From Ornithinimicrobium flavum (GTDB lineage Bacteria > Actinomycetota > Actinomycetes > Actinomycetales > Dermatophilaceae): a DNA stretch of 64,000 nucleotides. Made by a program: the position numbers and the translations under genes. Numbering within the stretch: the stretch's first letter is position 1; each line of letters starts with the position of its first letter. Of this stretch, positions 1-8,808 are shown piece by piece. The stretch covers positions 3,596,001 to 3,660,000 of the forward strand of contig NZ_CP038213.1 of NCBI RefSeq assembly GCF_004526345.1. The letters are read 5' to 3'. The notes below the pieces were generated by a model. The model saw only the letters and a list, made by a program, of their open reading frames with translations. It had not been told where the DNA came from and ran no database searches.

Positions 1-1513
1 GTGCCGGCCCGGTGCAGGGCCTTCACGGTCGCGCGGGACTCCGGCCGGATCTCGTCGGCGAGCCGGAGCGCACCCACCACCTCCCCGTCCAGCAGGACGT
101 GCAGGATGATCGCGCCCTCCTCCCGCCACGGGCCAACGGCCTCGAGCTCGGCCAGGTCGTGCTGCTCGAGGAGGTGGGGTCCGCCGACCGCGACCTCGTG
201 CCCCTCCACCACGGCGCTCACCCCCACGGCCGGGGAGGAGGAGAAGCTGCTCGCTGCCGGCACCCTCAGGCCCCTGCGCCGCGCCGCCTCGACGACGGCC
301 TGCGCGAGCGGGTGCTCGCTGTCGGTCTCGGCGGCCGCCGCCAGGGCCAGGACCCGGTCGGCCTCGTGCCCGCCCGCGGGGACCACGGCCGTGACGGCCG
401 GCTCACCCCTGGTCAGGGTGCCGGTCTTGTCCAGGAGCACCGCGTCGACCGTGCGCATCGACTCCAGCGCCAGCCGGTCCTTGACCAGGACGCCCGCGGA
501 GGCCGCGCGCTCGGTGGCGATCGAGACGACGAGCGGGATGGCCAGGCCGAGGGCGTGGGGGCAGGCGATGACGAGCACGGTGACCGCGCGGACGATCGCG
601 GACTCCGGCGCGCCCAGGAGGGACCACACGAGCGCGGTGACACCGGCGGCGCCGAGGGCGTACCAAAACAGCCACCCCGCGGCCCGGTCGGCGATCCGCT
701 GCGCCCGCGAGGTGGAGGACTGGGCCTGGTCCACGAGCCGACGGATGCCCGCCAGGGCGGTGTCCTCCCCGGTGGCGGTGACCTCCACGCGCAGGCCCGA
801 GTCGGTCGCGACCGTCCCCGCGATCACGGGGTCGTCGACGCCGCGGCGCACCGGGCGCGACTCCCCGGTCACCATCGACTCGTCCATGCTGGCGGTGCCG
901 TCCACGACACGTCCGTCCGCCGGGACCGACCCGCCCGGTCGCACGACCACCACGTCCCCGAGGCGGAGGTCGGCCGGGCTCACGCGGACGATCTCCCCGC
1001 CCTCGACCCGCTCGGCCTCGTCGGGGAGCAGGGCCGCGAGGGAGTCCAGGGCGGAGGTGGTGCGTGCCAGGGAGCGCATCTCGACCCAGTGGCCGAGCAG
1101 CATGATGACCACCAGGAGGGCCATCTCCCACCAGAAGTCGAGCTCGTGCCCGAGGATGCCGAGGGTGGAGGCCCAGGAGGCGACGAAGGCCACGGTGATG
1201 CCCAGGGAGATGAGCAGCATCATCCCCGGGCGACGGTCGTCGACCTCCGACCTCGCGCCCGTCAGGAAGGGACGGCCGCCCCACAGGTAGATGACCGTCC
1301 CGAGGACCGGTGAGACCCACCGGACCCATGTCGCGTCCGGCAGCGGGTAGCCGAGGAGCTGGGCGAACATCCCGTTGAACCCGACCACAGGGACGGCGAG
1401 CGCGAGCATGACCCAGAACAACCGTCGGAACGAGGCGACGTGGTCCCGTGCCCGCCGTCGTGGTGGTCGTGGTGCTCGTGGTCGTGGTGCTCGTGGTCGT
1501 GGTGCTCGGTCAT
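1..1513 (-). CDS. copB: CopB-type copper P1B ATPase, partial and frameshifted
   Basis: Heavy-metal-transporting P-type ATPase that pumps copper or silver out through the inner membrane. It starts at 1513 with a His-rich tail (about 11 His in the first 20 residues), a usual CopB metal-binding feature. Membrane segments, the TGES actuator loop (about 860-880), a CPH membrane motif (about 555), the DKTG phosphorylation site (about 420-431) and SEHPLA (about 310-325) follow. CPH rather than CPC marks the CopB subgroup. The His-rich start and the rest lie in different frames: adding one C to the CCC run at 1445-1447 joins them. The ATP-binding hinge and last helices lie beyond the window edge. A CsoR-like operator directly precedes the start. 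Confidence 0.85.
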
Positions 1514-1524
1514 GACCGCCCAAC

Positions 1525-1541
1525 ATACCCCAAGGGGGTAT
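1525..1541. promoter_or_regulatory. CsoR-like copper operator
   Basis: ATACCCCAAGGGGGTAT is a G/C-tract inverted repeat of the kind bound by the copper-sensing repressor CsoR in actinobacteria. It lies 11 bp upstream of the CopB start and abuts the stop codon of the CDF gene, so it most likely controls copB. No csoR gene is in the window. Confidence 0.6.
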
Positions 1542-2504
1542 CTATTCCTCGGTGTCCGGCTCCGGTGCGGCGACCGCGATCTCCACCTCGTAGTCGTCGT
1601 AGGCCCTGGGGTCCTCCCGGGGCTCCAGGTGGGTGGTCACCTCGCAGCCCTCGAAGGCCTCCTTGACGGCCTGCTCGATGTCCTCGACGACGTCGTGGCC
1701 CCGGGTGACGCTCCACCCGCCGGGGACGAGGACGTGCATCTCGGCATACCGACGGTGCCCGGACTGCCTGGTCCGGACGCCGTGCACGTCGACGTCCGCG
1801 CTGAGGTGGGCGCGCAGGACCTCGGTGAGCCGGGCGTTGTCCTCCTTGGACCAGGCGACGTCCATGAGCCCCTGGGCGGAGTCGGCGATGAGCTTCCAGC
1901 CGGTGATGATGATGTTGACGCCCACCGCGAAGGCGACGACGGGATCCAGGCGGTCCCACCCGGTGAGGACGACCAGGCCCACCCCGACGACGACGCCCAC
2001 CGAGGTCCAGACGTCGGTGAGCAGGTGCTTCCCGTCGGCCGTGAGGACGGCCGAGCGGTGCACGCGACCAGCGCGCAGGAGCACCATCGCGACGGTGCCG
2101 TTGAGCACGGAGGCCACGACCGCGATGACCAGTCCGAGGCCCACGTCGGACAGGGGCTGGGGGTTGATGAACCGCTCAACGGAGCTGACGAGGATGACGC
2201 TCGCGGCGATGAAGATCATGACGCCCTCGATGGCCGCCGAGAAGTACTCCGCCTTGCTGTGGCCGTAGTGGTAGGCCTTGCTGGCCGGCCGGGCGGCGAT
2301 CCGCAGGGTGACCAGGGCGACGACCGCCGCGACGAGGTTGACCACGGACTCCGCCGCGTCGGAGAGCAGACCCACCGAGCCGGTGACCACCCAGGCGGCC
2401 GTCTTCAGCGTGATCGTCGCGATCGCGGTCGCGATGGCGAGCCAGGCGAACCGCGTCAGCGAGCGCCGGTCCGACCCGGGAGCCGGGGTCGCGGAGGTGC
2501 TCAT
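1542..2504 (-). CDS. Cation diffusion facilitator, FieF-like
   Basis: Proton-coupled exporter of divalent metal ions (Zn, Fe, Mn or Cd class) in the cytoplasmic membrane. The 320 residues show six hydrophobic segments, the SDAAES metal site in helix 2, the YHYGHSKAEY loop typical of FieF/MMT1 members, and the H-x3-D pair (KHLLTD) in helix 5. A C-terminal cytoplasmic domain ends in an acidic tail. Its start overlaps the stop of the upstream CoA-transferase-fold gene by 4 bp, so the two are probably co-translated. The metal cannot be fixed from sequence. Confidence 0.88.
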   Translation of the reverse strand: MSTSATPAPGSDRRSLTRFAWLAIATAIATITLKTAAWVVTGSVGLLSDAAESVVNLVAAVVALVTLRIAARPASKAYHYGHSKAEYFSAAIEGVMIFIAASVILVSSVERFINPQPLSDVGLGLVIAVVASVLNGTVAMVLLRAGRVHRSAVLTADGKHLLTDVWTSVGVVVGVGLVVLTGWDRLDPVVAFAVGVNIIITGWKLIADSAQGLMDVAWSKEDNARLTEVLRAHLSADVDVHGVRTRQSGHRRYAEMHVLVPGGWSVTRGHDVVEDIEQAVKEAFEGCEVTTHLEPREDPRAYDDYEVEIAVAAPEPDTEE

Positions 2505-3565
2505 CGCTGCGGGGCGGGGTGGGCCGGCCGGGAGAAGCGGGGGGCCGGGGCGGCCTGCTGCCGCCCGTCCGTGCGCAGGTATGTCGCGCGCTGGGCCAGG
2601 TGGGGGTGGTCCGCGGCCTCGCTGAAGGTGAGCACGGGGGTGACGCAGGCGTCGGTGCCCTCGAAGTGCGCGGCCCAGGCGTCCCGGTCACGGCCGGCGA
2701 AGACGCGCTCGAAGGTCTGGTGGAGCACGGGCCACCCGGAGCGGTCGTACTGCCCCGGCAGCGACGCGGGGTCCAGCCCCAGGCCCTCGAGGAGCCGGGC
2801 GTAGAAGTGCGGCTCCAGCGGTCCGACAGCGACGTAGCGGCCGTCCGCGCACGCGTAGGTCCGGTAGAAGGGGGCCGCGCCGTCGAGGAGGTTGCTATGC
2901 CGGGTCTCGCTCCAGTGGCCCGCGCCCACGAGGGACAGCAGCATCTGGGAGATCATCGCGGTGCCGTCGACCATCGCGGCGTCCACGACCTGCCCGCGCC
3001 CGGTGGAGGCCCGCTCCACCAGCGCCGCCAGGGCGCCGACGACGGCGAGCATCGACCCCCCGCCGAAGTCGCCGATGAGGTTGAGCGGCGGCGGCGGCGG
3101 GCGGTCCGCCTCCCCGATGGCGTGAAGGGCCCCGGTGAGCCCCACGTAGTTGAGGTCGTGCCCCACGTGCCCGGCCCAGGGACCGTCCTGGCCCCAGCCG
3201 GTGATGCGCACGTAGACCAGCCGGGGGTTGCGCCCCAGGGCGGCGTCCGGCCCGATCCCGAGGCGTTCCGCGACCCCGGGGCGGAAGCCCTCGAGCAGCA
3301 CGTCCGCGTCCTGCGCGAGCTCCAGCACCTGGTCCCGGCCCTCGTCGCTCTTCAGGTCGACCGTCAGGGTCCGGCTCCGGCCGCGGAGCGCGGGGTCCTG
3401 CTCCGGGTCCATGAGCTGCAGGCCCCGTCCGCCCACACGCTCGACCCGGGTCACCTCGGCGCCGAGGTCGGCCAGGACCATGGCGGCGTGCGGCGCGGGC
3501 CCCAGCCCCTGCAGCTCGAGCACGCGGACGCCGGCGAGCGGCGCGTGAGGAGGGGGGTTCGTCAT
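2501..3565 (-). CDS. Alpha-methylacyl-CoA racemase (CoA-transferase family III fold)
   Basis: Interconverts (R)- and (S)-2-methylacyl-CoA esters so branched-chain fatty acids can enter beta-oxidation; cytoplasmic. Residue counts match the mycobacterial MCR enzyme: Arg95 (EGFRPG), His136 (GHDLNY) and Asp166 (GDFGGGSM) correspond to the known catalytic residues, and 354 residues is the family's usual length. The Met at 3565 is chosen over one 13 codons upstream because the conserved PLAGVRVLELQG start follows it directly. Translationally coupled to the downstream CDF gene through a 4-bp overlap. It could be another family III CoA transferase, but the residue pattern favours the racemase. Confidence 0.85.
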   Translation of the reverse strand: MTNPPPHAPLAGVRVLELQGLGPAPHAAMVLADLGAEVTRVERVGGRGLQLMDPEQDPALRGRSRTLTVDLKSDEGRDQVLELAQDADVLLEGFRPGVAERLGIGPDAALGRNPRLVYVRITGWGQDGPWAGHVGHDLNYVGLTGALHAIGEADRPPPPPLNLIGDFGGGSMLAVVGALAALVERASTGRGQVVDAAMVDGTAMISQMLLSLVGAGHWSETRHSNLLDGAAPFYRTYACADGRYVAVGPLEPHFYARLLEGLGLDPASLPGQYDRSGWPVLHQTFERVFAGRDRDAWAAHFEGTDACVTPVLTFSEAADHPHLAQRATYLRTDGRQQAAPAPRFSRPAHPAPQR

Positions 3566-3672
3566 ACCGGTCAGCCTAGGTCGTCGCGGAGGGGCCGGAC
3601 GCACGGTGGCACGTCGAGCCGGCGTCGGCCATGCTGGGGTCAGCGATCGACCCCAGACCCAGGAAGGACGCC

Positions 3673-4125
3673 ATGACCGTCACCGACAACGGCCCGGAGC
3701 CCAACGCCTTCGACATCGAGCAGGCCACCCGCCGCAACGACACCTACCGGACCGTGGCGTGGACCGGGAAGTACCTGCAGGTCACGCTCATGTCCATCCC
3801 GGTGGGTGAGTCCATCGGGCTGGAGGTGCATCCGGGGACCGACCAGTTCCTGCGCCTGGACGCCGGCCGGGGCCGGTGCGTCATGGGCCCTGCGAAGGAC
3901 GACCTGACCTTCGAGCAGGACGTCGAGGACGGGTGGTCGATCCAGGTCCCGGCGGGGGTCTGGCACGACGTGATCAACACCGGGGAGGAGCCGATGCGCC
4001 TCTACGCCATTTACGCCCCGGTCCACCACGCCGCCGGCGTCGTGCACCAGACCTCGCAGGACGCGGAGCGGGACGAGGAGTCCGGGGACGACGAGCCGCC
4101 CAGCTGGACGGTGCAGCCCGACTAG
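3673..4125 (+). CDS. Cupin-domain protein
   Basis: Small single-domain cupin of 150 residues. The first cupin motif is seen as G-x5-HPGTDQFLRLDAG with its metal-binding His and Glu-like positions, and the second as PAGVWHDVINTG. The tail (last about 30 residues) is acidic and probably disordered. An AGGAAGGA ribosome site 7 bp before ATG 3673 decides the start over the upstream in-frame ATG at 3631. The gene ends in a 4-bp tail-to-tail overlap with tetR. Cupins cover many activities (isomerases, oxygenases, sugar binding) and no substrate can be named. Confidence 0.8.
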   Translation: MTVTDNGPEPNAFDIEQATRRNDTYRTVAWTGKYLQVTLMSIPVGESIGLEVHPGTDQFLRLDAGRGRCVMGPAKDDLTFEQDVEDGWSIQVPAGVWHDVINTGEEPMRLYAIYAPVHHAAGVVHQTSQDAERDEESGDDEPPSWTVQPD

Positions 4126-4739
4126 GCCCGCCAGTCCCCGAGCGCCCCCTCCAGCGCACCGAGGGCCGCGTCGACCGCGGGGTGACGCTCGGACTCGGGG
4201 CACCCCGCCTCCACCCAGCGGCGGCAGACCTCGTCGAGGAGGCCCAGCCAGCCCCGCACGGCATACCTGTGCCGCACGCCGTCGCCCACGGCCAGCAGCT
4301 GCCGCAGCGCCTCGACCTGCGCCTCGCGCGCCTCCCGGCGCACAGCCACGGCCTCCGGCGGCTCCTCACCGCCACCCAGGGGCAGCCCGTCGGCGGTGCC
4401 ACGAGCGGCCACGTGGTCCAGCTGCACGAGCACCCGGGCGCGCACCCGGTCCCGCACCGGGACACCCTCCGGCAGCGCCGCCTGCGCCCTCACCTGCTCG
4501 TCCGCCAGGTCCTGGGCCGCTCCCCGCACGACCTCGGCGTAGAGCTGCGCCTTGCTCCCGAAGTAGTGGAAGACCAGCCCCGTCGAGCTCCCGGAGGCAC
4601 GGGCGACCTCCGTGGCGGACACCGCGGGGTAGGAGGCCGAGGAGAAGCAGGCCCGCGCGGCGTCGAGGATCGCCGACCGTCGCTCGTCGACGCTCAGCCG
4701 GCGGCGGGGGGTGTGGGGTCCGGTCGTCACGCTTGCCAT
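4122..4739 (-). CDS. TetR-family regulator
   Basis: One-component repressor of 205 residues. The N-terminal TetR helix-turn-helix spans about residues 18-62 (ILDAARACF ... VFHYFGSKAQLYAEV). The remaining all-helical part is the ligand-binding and dimer domain, which gives no hint of its ligand. The gene is divergent from the GH13 glycosidase, and the 61 bp between them holds two identical-arm inverted repeats, so it probably represses both itself and the glycosidase. Confidence 0.88.
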   Translation of the reverse strand: MASVTTGPHTPRRRLSVDERRSAILDAARACFSSASYPAVSATEVARASGSSTGLVFHYFGSKAQLYAEVVRGAAQDLADEQVRAQAALPEGVPVRDRVRARVLVQLDHVAARGTADGLPLGGGEEPPEAVAVRREAREAQVEALRQLLAVGDGVRHRYAVRGWLGLLDEVCRRWVEAGCPESERHPAVDAALGALEGALGDWRA

Positions 4740-4748
4740 CGTAGCCCT

Positions 4749-4790
4749 TGTTGACCTACGCTCAACACTGTTGTTGATCGTGACTCAACA
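4749..4790. promoter_or_regulatory. Twin TetR operator
   Basis: Two perfect copies of TGTTGA-N7-TCAACA, at 4749-4767 and 4772-4790, set 23 bp apart start to start. They fill the divergent promoter region between tetR (start 4739) and the GH13 gene (start 4801), and the second ends on the glycosidase ribosome site (AGGAG at 4790-4794). Twin 19-bp sites about two helical turns apart fit two TetR dimers bound on the same face. Confidence 0.7.
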
Positions 4791-4800
4791 GGAGACCCTC

Positions 4801-5973
4801 ATGCCCGACACCTCCACCATCTGGTGGCACGTCTACCCCCTCGGCGCCACCGGTGCCCCCCTCCGGCGCCGGGAGGGGGCCGACGGACCGCGGTTGCTGC
4901 GGCTGGTCCCGTGGCTCGACCACGTCGTCGAGCTCGGCTGCGACGGCCTGCTCCTCGGCCCCGTCTTCGCTTCCACGAGCCACGGCTACGACACCCTCGA
5001 CCACCACACCCTCGACCCCCGCCTGGGCGACGACGCCAACTGGGACCGGTTCGTGCAGCAGGCCAAGGACCGGGGTCTGCAGATCATGCTCGACGGCGTC
5101 TTCAACCACGTCGGCATCGACCACCCGCTCGTCCAGGGTGGCCCGACCCGCCCCTGGGAGGGGCACGGCGACCTCGCCGAGCTCGACCACGACGATCCGG
5201 CCGTCGCCGACCTCGTGACCGACGTGATGCTGCACTGGCTGCGCCGCGGCGCCGACGGCTGGCGCCTGGACGTGGCCTACGCGGTGCCGTCCGAGTTCTG
5301 GGCCGAGGTGCTGGGGCGGGTGCGCCAGGAGTTCCCCGACGCCCTCTTCCTCGGTGAGGTGATCCACGGCGACTACCCGGCGATCGCGCGGGCGGGGACC
5401 CTGGACACGGTGACGCAGTACGAGCTGTGGAAGGGCATCTGGTCCTCCCTCGCGGACCGCAACCTGTGGGAGCTGGCGTGGGGGCTGGAGCGGCACGACG
5501 AGTTCTCGCAGGAGGTGCCGATGCAGACCTTCGTCGGCAACCACGACGTCACCCGGATCGCCAGCGCGGTCGGTGACGCCGGCGCCGCGCTGGCGGCGGT
5601 GGTGCTGATGACCGTGCCCGGTATACCGAGCGTCTACTACGGCGACGAGCTCGCCTTCCGCGGGGAGAAGGGCACCTCCTGGGGCGCCGACACGCCGTTG
5701 CGTCCGGCCCTGCCCGGGACGCCCGCCGAGATCGGACTCGGGTGGGAGATGTTCGCTCACCACCGGGAGCTGATCGCGCTCCGGCGTCGTCACCCCTGGC
5801 TCACCCGGGGCCGGGTCAGCGTGGTGGACAGGGCGAACGAGCAGCTGACCTACGAGGTCGCCGGCACTGACACGGACGGCGCCCGGCACGTCCTGCGGGT
5901 CCACCTCGACCTGGCCACCAGCAGCTTCCGGGTCGAGGTGGACGGCACGACCGTCCTGGAGCGCAGCGGGTAG
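4801..5973 (+). CDS. GH13 alpha-amylase-family glycosidase
   Basis: Cytoplasmic alpha-glucan or alpha-glucoside hydrolase/transferase of clan GH-H, 390 residues, with no signal peptide. All four GH13 regions are present: DGVFNHVG (about 98-105), GWRLDVAY with nucleophile Asp157, FLGEV with acid/base Glu186, and FVGNHD with Asp249. Region IV reads NHD. A short beta domain follows after residue 330. The ATG at 4801 is chosen for its AGGAG ribosome site. Probably controlled by the divergent TetR. Compact for the family; substrate not predictable from these motifs. Confidence 0.85.
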   Translation: MPDTSTIWWHVYPLGATGAPLRRREGADGPRLLRLVPWLDHVVELGCDGLLLGPVFASTSHGYDTLDHHTLDPRLGDDANWDRFVQQAKDRGLQIMLDGVFNHVGIDHPLVQGGPTRPWEGHGDLAELDHDDPAVADLVTDVMLHWLRRGADGWRLDVAYAVPSEFWAEVLGRVRQEFPDALFLGEVIHGDYPAIARAGTLDTVTQYELWKGIWSSLADRNLWELAWGLERHDEFSQEVPMQTFVGNHDVTRIASAVGDAGAALAAVVLMTVPGIPSVYYGDELAFRGEKGTSWGADTPLRPALPGTPAEIGLGWEMFAHHRELIALRRRHPWLTRGRVSVVDRANEQLTYEVAGTDTDGARHVLRVHLDLATSSFRVEVDGTTVLERSG

Positions 5974-5974
5974 G

Positions 5975-7071
5975 TCAGGGGAGCTCCATGTCCGGGCCGT
6001 ACAGCAGGCGCCAGATGGTCTCGCGGTTGCGGTGCACCCACCGGTTGAGCCGACCTGGGTCCACGGAATCGAAGAAGATCCAGCTGCGCTCGGTAGGGAT
6101 GGTGTCCCAGCCCTGGCCCATCACGTCACGTTCGACCGTGTCGAACATGTCGCGCCGCTCGTCGAAGAACTCCACCACGGTCTCCGAGGGTCGCGGCACC
6201 CCCCCGGCGCTCCCCGCCCTGAAGACCCCCACGAGGTAGGTGTGCAGGGGCTGACCGCCGACCTCGGCGTTGGGGCGGTGCAGTCGGTCGTCGCCGAGGG
6301 GCCGGTCTGCTGCCAGTCGCTGAAGACGTTGACCACCGTCAGGGTCTTGTCGAGGACCTGCACCAGCGGTGCGACGTCCCGCCCCACGTCGGCGGCCTGG
6401 GCGGTGTTGATGGCGCTCAGGAGGGAGACCACCTGCTCGGCGACGAACTTCAGCGACTTGTCGCTCCCCGTCAGATCGATCTCCTCCGGACCCTGACCTG
6501 CAAGGATCGCCTGTCGGTAGGCGAAGACCAGCTGCACCTGGAGTGCCAGAGCCTGGGCCTGCGCCCGGGCCAGGGTGCGCCGGGCCGTGGCAGCGTTGTC
6601 GGCCGTGATCCGCTCGCGGACGCCGGACCACAGCCCTGAGAGGTGCTCCAGGCGCTCCAGCTCCTCGGGCGTCGACCGCCGGTTCCGCCCGTCCTGCACC
6701 GCTGTCTGTCGGCCCAGCGCGGAGAACCCCCAGTAGGCGTCGTGCAGGTCCTGGCCGTAGCGATCATCCTCGACGTACCTCCTGAAGATGGGCGCGATGT
6801 CTTCCACCCGGTCGTGGCACAAGAGAGAGAGCAGGGCAGCGTTCTCCACCGACAGCACCGGGATCTCCTGCGCATCCGCTTCCTGGCGGGCGACCACGGG
6901 GGTGGGACCGGTCGCCGCGAGCAGGTGCGCGACGGCCCGGTTGCCGGCCGCCTGCGGCAGCCACCCGGCCGGCCCTCCCGGCGCCCGCTGCGGTCCCGAG
7001 CCATGTCCGCGCCTGGGCCCGGCCTGCGCAGGCTGCGGCTCCGTCGCGCGATGCGTGCGCTCAGCGGCCAT
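5975..7071 (-). CDS. Orphan protein with an AGNRAV leader motif, frameshifted
   Basis: No enzyme family recognised. Residues about 1-65 are a low-complexity Pro/Gly/Arg-rich segment ending in QAAGNRAVAHLL and then PVVARQ. This motif recurs near the N-terminus of DUF4157-type and contractile-injection-system-linked proteins of actinobacteria. The middle is helical (ARRTLARAQAQALALQVQLVF). The end is Trp/Arg-rich (RLNRWVHRNRETIWRLLYG). Start 7071 is chosen for a GGAGGAG site 9 nt upstream. The frame breaks at GGGG 6298-6301; one more G restores it through to the stop at 5975. It follows the XRE regulator on the same strand. No injection-system gene is nearby. Confidence 0.55.
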
Positions 7072-7203
7072 CGGAGCTGCTCCTCCCGGTGCACTCGCAG
7101 TCTCGAGCCGTGACGCGGCGCCGGAACGCGGCCGGAAGGGCAGCGAAAGGTGCCGGATCGGGCACATCCTCGGACCGGGTGCGAGGGGAGGCCGGGCCCC
7201 GAC

Positions 7204-7536
7204 CTAGTCGAAGAGGTGATCGAACGGGTCGCCGCCGGACCAGGCAGGTGGCCGGGCGGGCGTCGGCGGAGGGAGAGCCGGGGTGGAGGCCGGCCTGGCC
7301 GGTCGGGACGGATCCATGGGTTCGGCAGGGATCAGCGAGACCGTCAGCCCGAGGACGGCCGCGAGGTCGAGCACCTTCTGCACCTCGGCGCCGCCGTGAT
7401 GCCCCGCCTCCACCTTCGACAACCACGACCGGGCGACCCCGGCCGAGCGGCATACCGCCTCCTGGCTCAGCCCGGCCGAGAGGCGCCGCGCCCGCAAGGC
7501 CCGACCCAGCTCTTCCACCTGCGTCCTGATGGCCAT
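7204..7536 (-). CDS. XRE-family DNA-binding regulator, HipB-like
   Basis: A 110-residue Cro/C1-type helix-turn-helix protein: EELGRALRARRLSAGLSQEAVCRSAGVARSWLSKVE covers the domain at about residues 8-45. The C-terminal third is Pro-rich and ends FDHLFD. HipB of hipBA modules looks like this, but no hipA is adjacent. ATG 7536 is chosen over 7596 because GAGG lies upstream at the right distance, and because the longer version would place the palindromic operator inside the coding region. Confidence 0.75.
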   Translation of the reverse strand: MAIRTQVEELGRALRARRLSAGLSQEAVCRSAGVARSWLSKVEAGHHGGAEVQKVLDLAAVLGLTVSLIPAEPMDPSRPARPASTPALPPPTPARPPAWSGGDPFDHLFD

Positions 7537-7571
7537 CGTCTTGTCCTCGTTCGTGGACAGCGTTGTCGGAC

Positions 7572-7587
7572 TACGACTGTAGTCGTA
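7572..7587. promoter_or_regulatory. Palindromic operator upstream of the XRE gene
   Basis: TACGACT-GT-AGTCGTA is a perfect 7+2+7 inverted repeat centred about 44 bp upstream of the XRE start. Small XRE regulators usually bind such a dyad over their own promoter, so autoregulation is likely. Confidence 0.55.
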
Positions 7588-7604
7588 CGAGGACATCGCC
7601 AGCC

Positions 7605-8788
7605 TCAGGCTCGCCGGATCCCTGGGGACTCGACCACCAGGTCGAGGCTCTCCCCCCGCAGCCCCCCGACCCGGGCCACCTGGTCGGCGAGGTCGTCGGC
7701 GAGCGGCCCGGTGAGCAGGTCCACCACCGGACCGCCGTCGGATGCGCCCCCAGGGTGACCGCGAGCACCCCGTCCCGCACCGTCCAGGCGCCCCTCACCA
7801 CGCCACCCACCAGGAGCAGGTTGGCACCGCGCGTGACCTGCTGCCGGTGCTCGGGCGGGACCACGGTCGTGTCGGCGGTGCCGGGGCCGAGCACCCACTG
7901 GTCGTGGCCCGGCAGCAGCCGCACGGACTGTGCGGCCTGCCCGTCCTCAGCCGGCCCGCCGACCACCTGCTCGAGATCGTCGGCGAGGACCAGGACCTCC
8001 TCCCCGTCGACCTCCACCGTGGCCAGTGCCGGGGCGAGGTCCGTGAGCCACCGGTCGATGCGGCGCCTCCCCGCTCCGAGACCCTCCCCCAGCCAGTAGT
8101 GCAGCCGGGCCGGCGCGGCCGGGCCGTAGGCGGACAGGTACGAGGTCACCGCCCGCCGTCCTACCTCGTCCAGCTCGGGCAGTCCGGGCCAGCGCGGGTT
8201 GTCCTCGAGGGCCGCCAGCGTGGGGGTGCCGTCGGCGTCCGGGCCGAGGCAGACGTCGCCCTGCCAGAAGAAGGGTTTGAGGAACGTGCCGAGGGTGGAC
8301 AGCGGCTCGCGCAGGTGGGCCCAGCGAGGGTCGCGGGCGACGACCTCGGCCACCGCCACCGGGGGCAACGGGCCGTCGGCGAGCGCCCCGCGCACCGTGG
8401 CCCGCAGGTCCGGCCAGGCCGCCGGAGGGAGACGGTAGTGCTCGACCCAGCTGGACCGCTCCCACATCCGACCGGCAGCCCGCAGCGCGAGGTGGTCGGC
8501 CGCCTGCCGCGGTGTCATCAGGTGTGTCGCGCCGCGGAAGGTGAACACCTTGACCAGCCGGCCGTCAGCCAGGGCGGCCCTCAGCATCCCGGCAACTCCA
8601 CCCTCCGGCTCGTCCCCGGGAGCGGCGGTCGCGGACCGGTCCAGGCGGAGCCCGGTGGCCAGCGCCGCGTCCCCCGACCAGGCGGGCACGGCCACCAGCC
8701 GTTCCACCACGTCGACGACCGAGTCGGCACCCCTCGCCCCGAGGTGGTGCCGCTCCAACCGCCAGCTCAGGACGGCGGCCCGCGTCAT
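7605..8788 (-). CDS. HTH_42 winged-helix protein, frameshifted near the 3' end
   Basis: Member of the winged-helix family (PF06224 type) that includes the DNA-crosslink glycosylases AlkZ and YcaQ. The repaired protein is about 395 residues. Family features include FRGATHLMTPRQAADHLALR, the PLSTLGTFLKPFFWQGDVCLG region, RAVTSYLSAYGPA and LLPGHDQWVLGPG. The C-terminus is split at CCCCC 7747-7751: one more C on this strand's complement gives the expected ending through GGPVVDLLTGPLADDLA to a stop at 7605. The Gln-x-Gln catalytic pair of YcaQ seems absent (PAW in that region). A second family member lies at 14436. Confidence 0.75.
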
Positions 8789-8808
8789 CGGCACGCCACC
8801 ACCGTAGA

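Noticed and set aside
1262..1513. Stand-alone 83-residue His-rich protein
   Set aside because: After about 20 codons its frame becomes Ser/Arg-rich nonsense, while the true CopB sequence continues in the neighbouring frame. It is the frameshifted start of copB.
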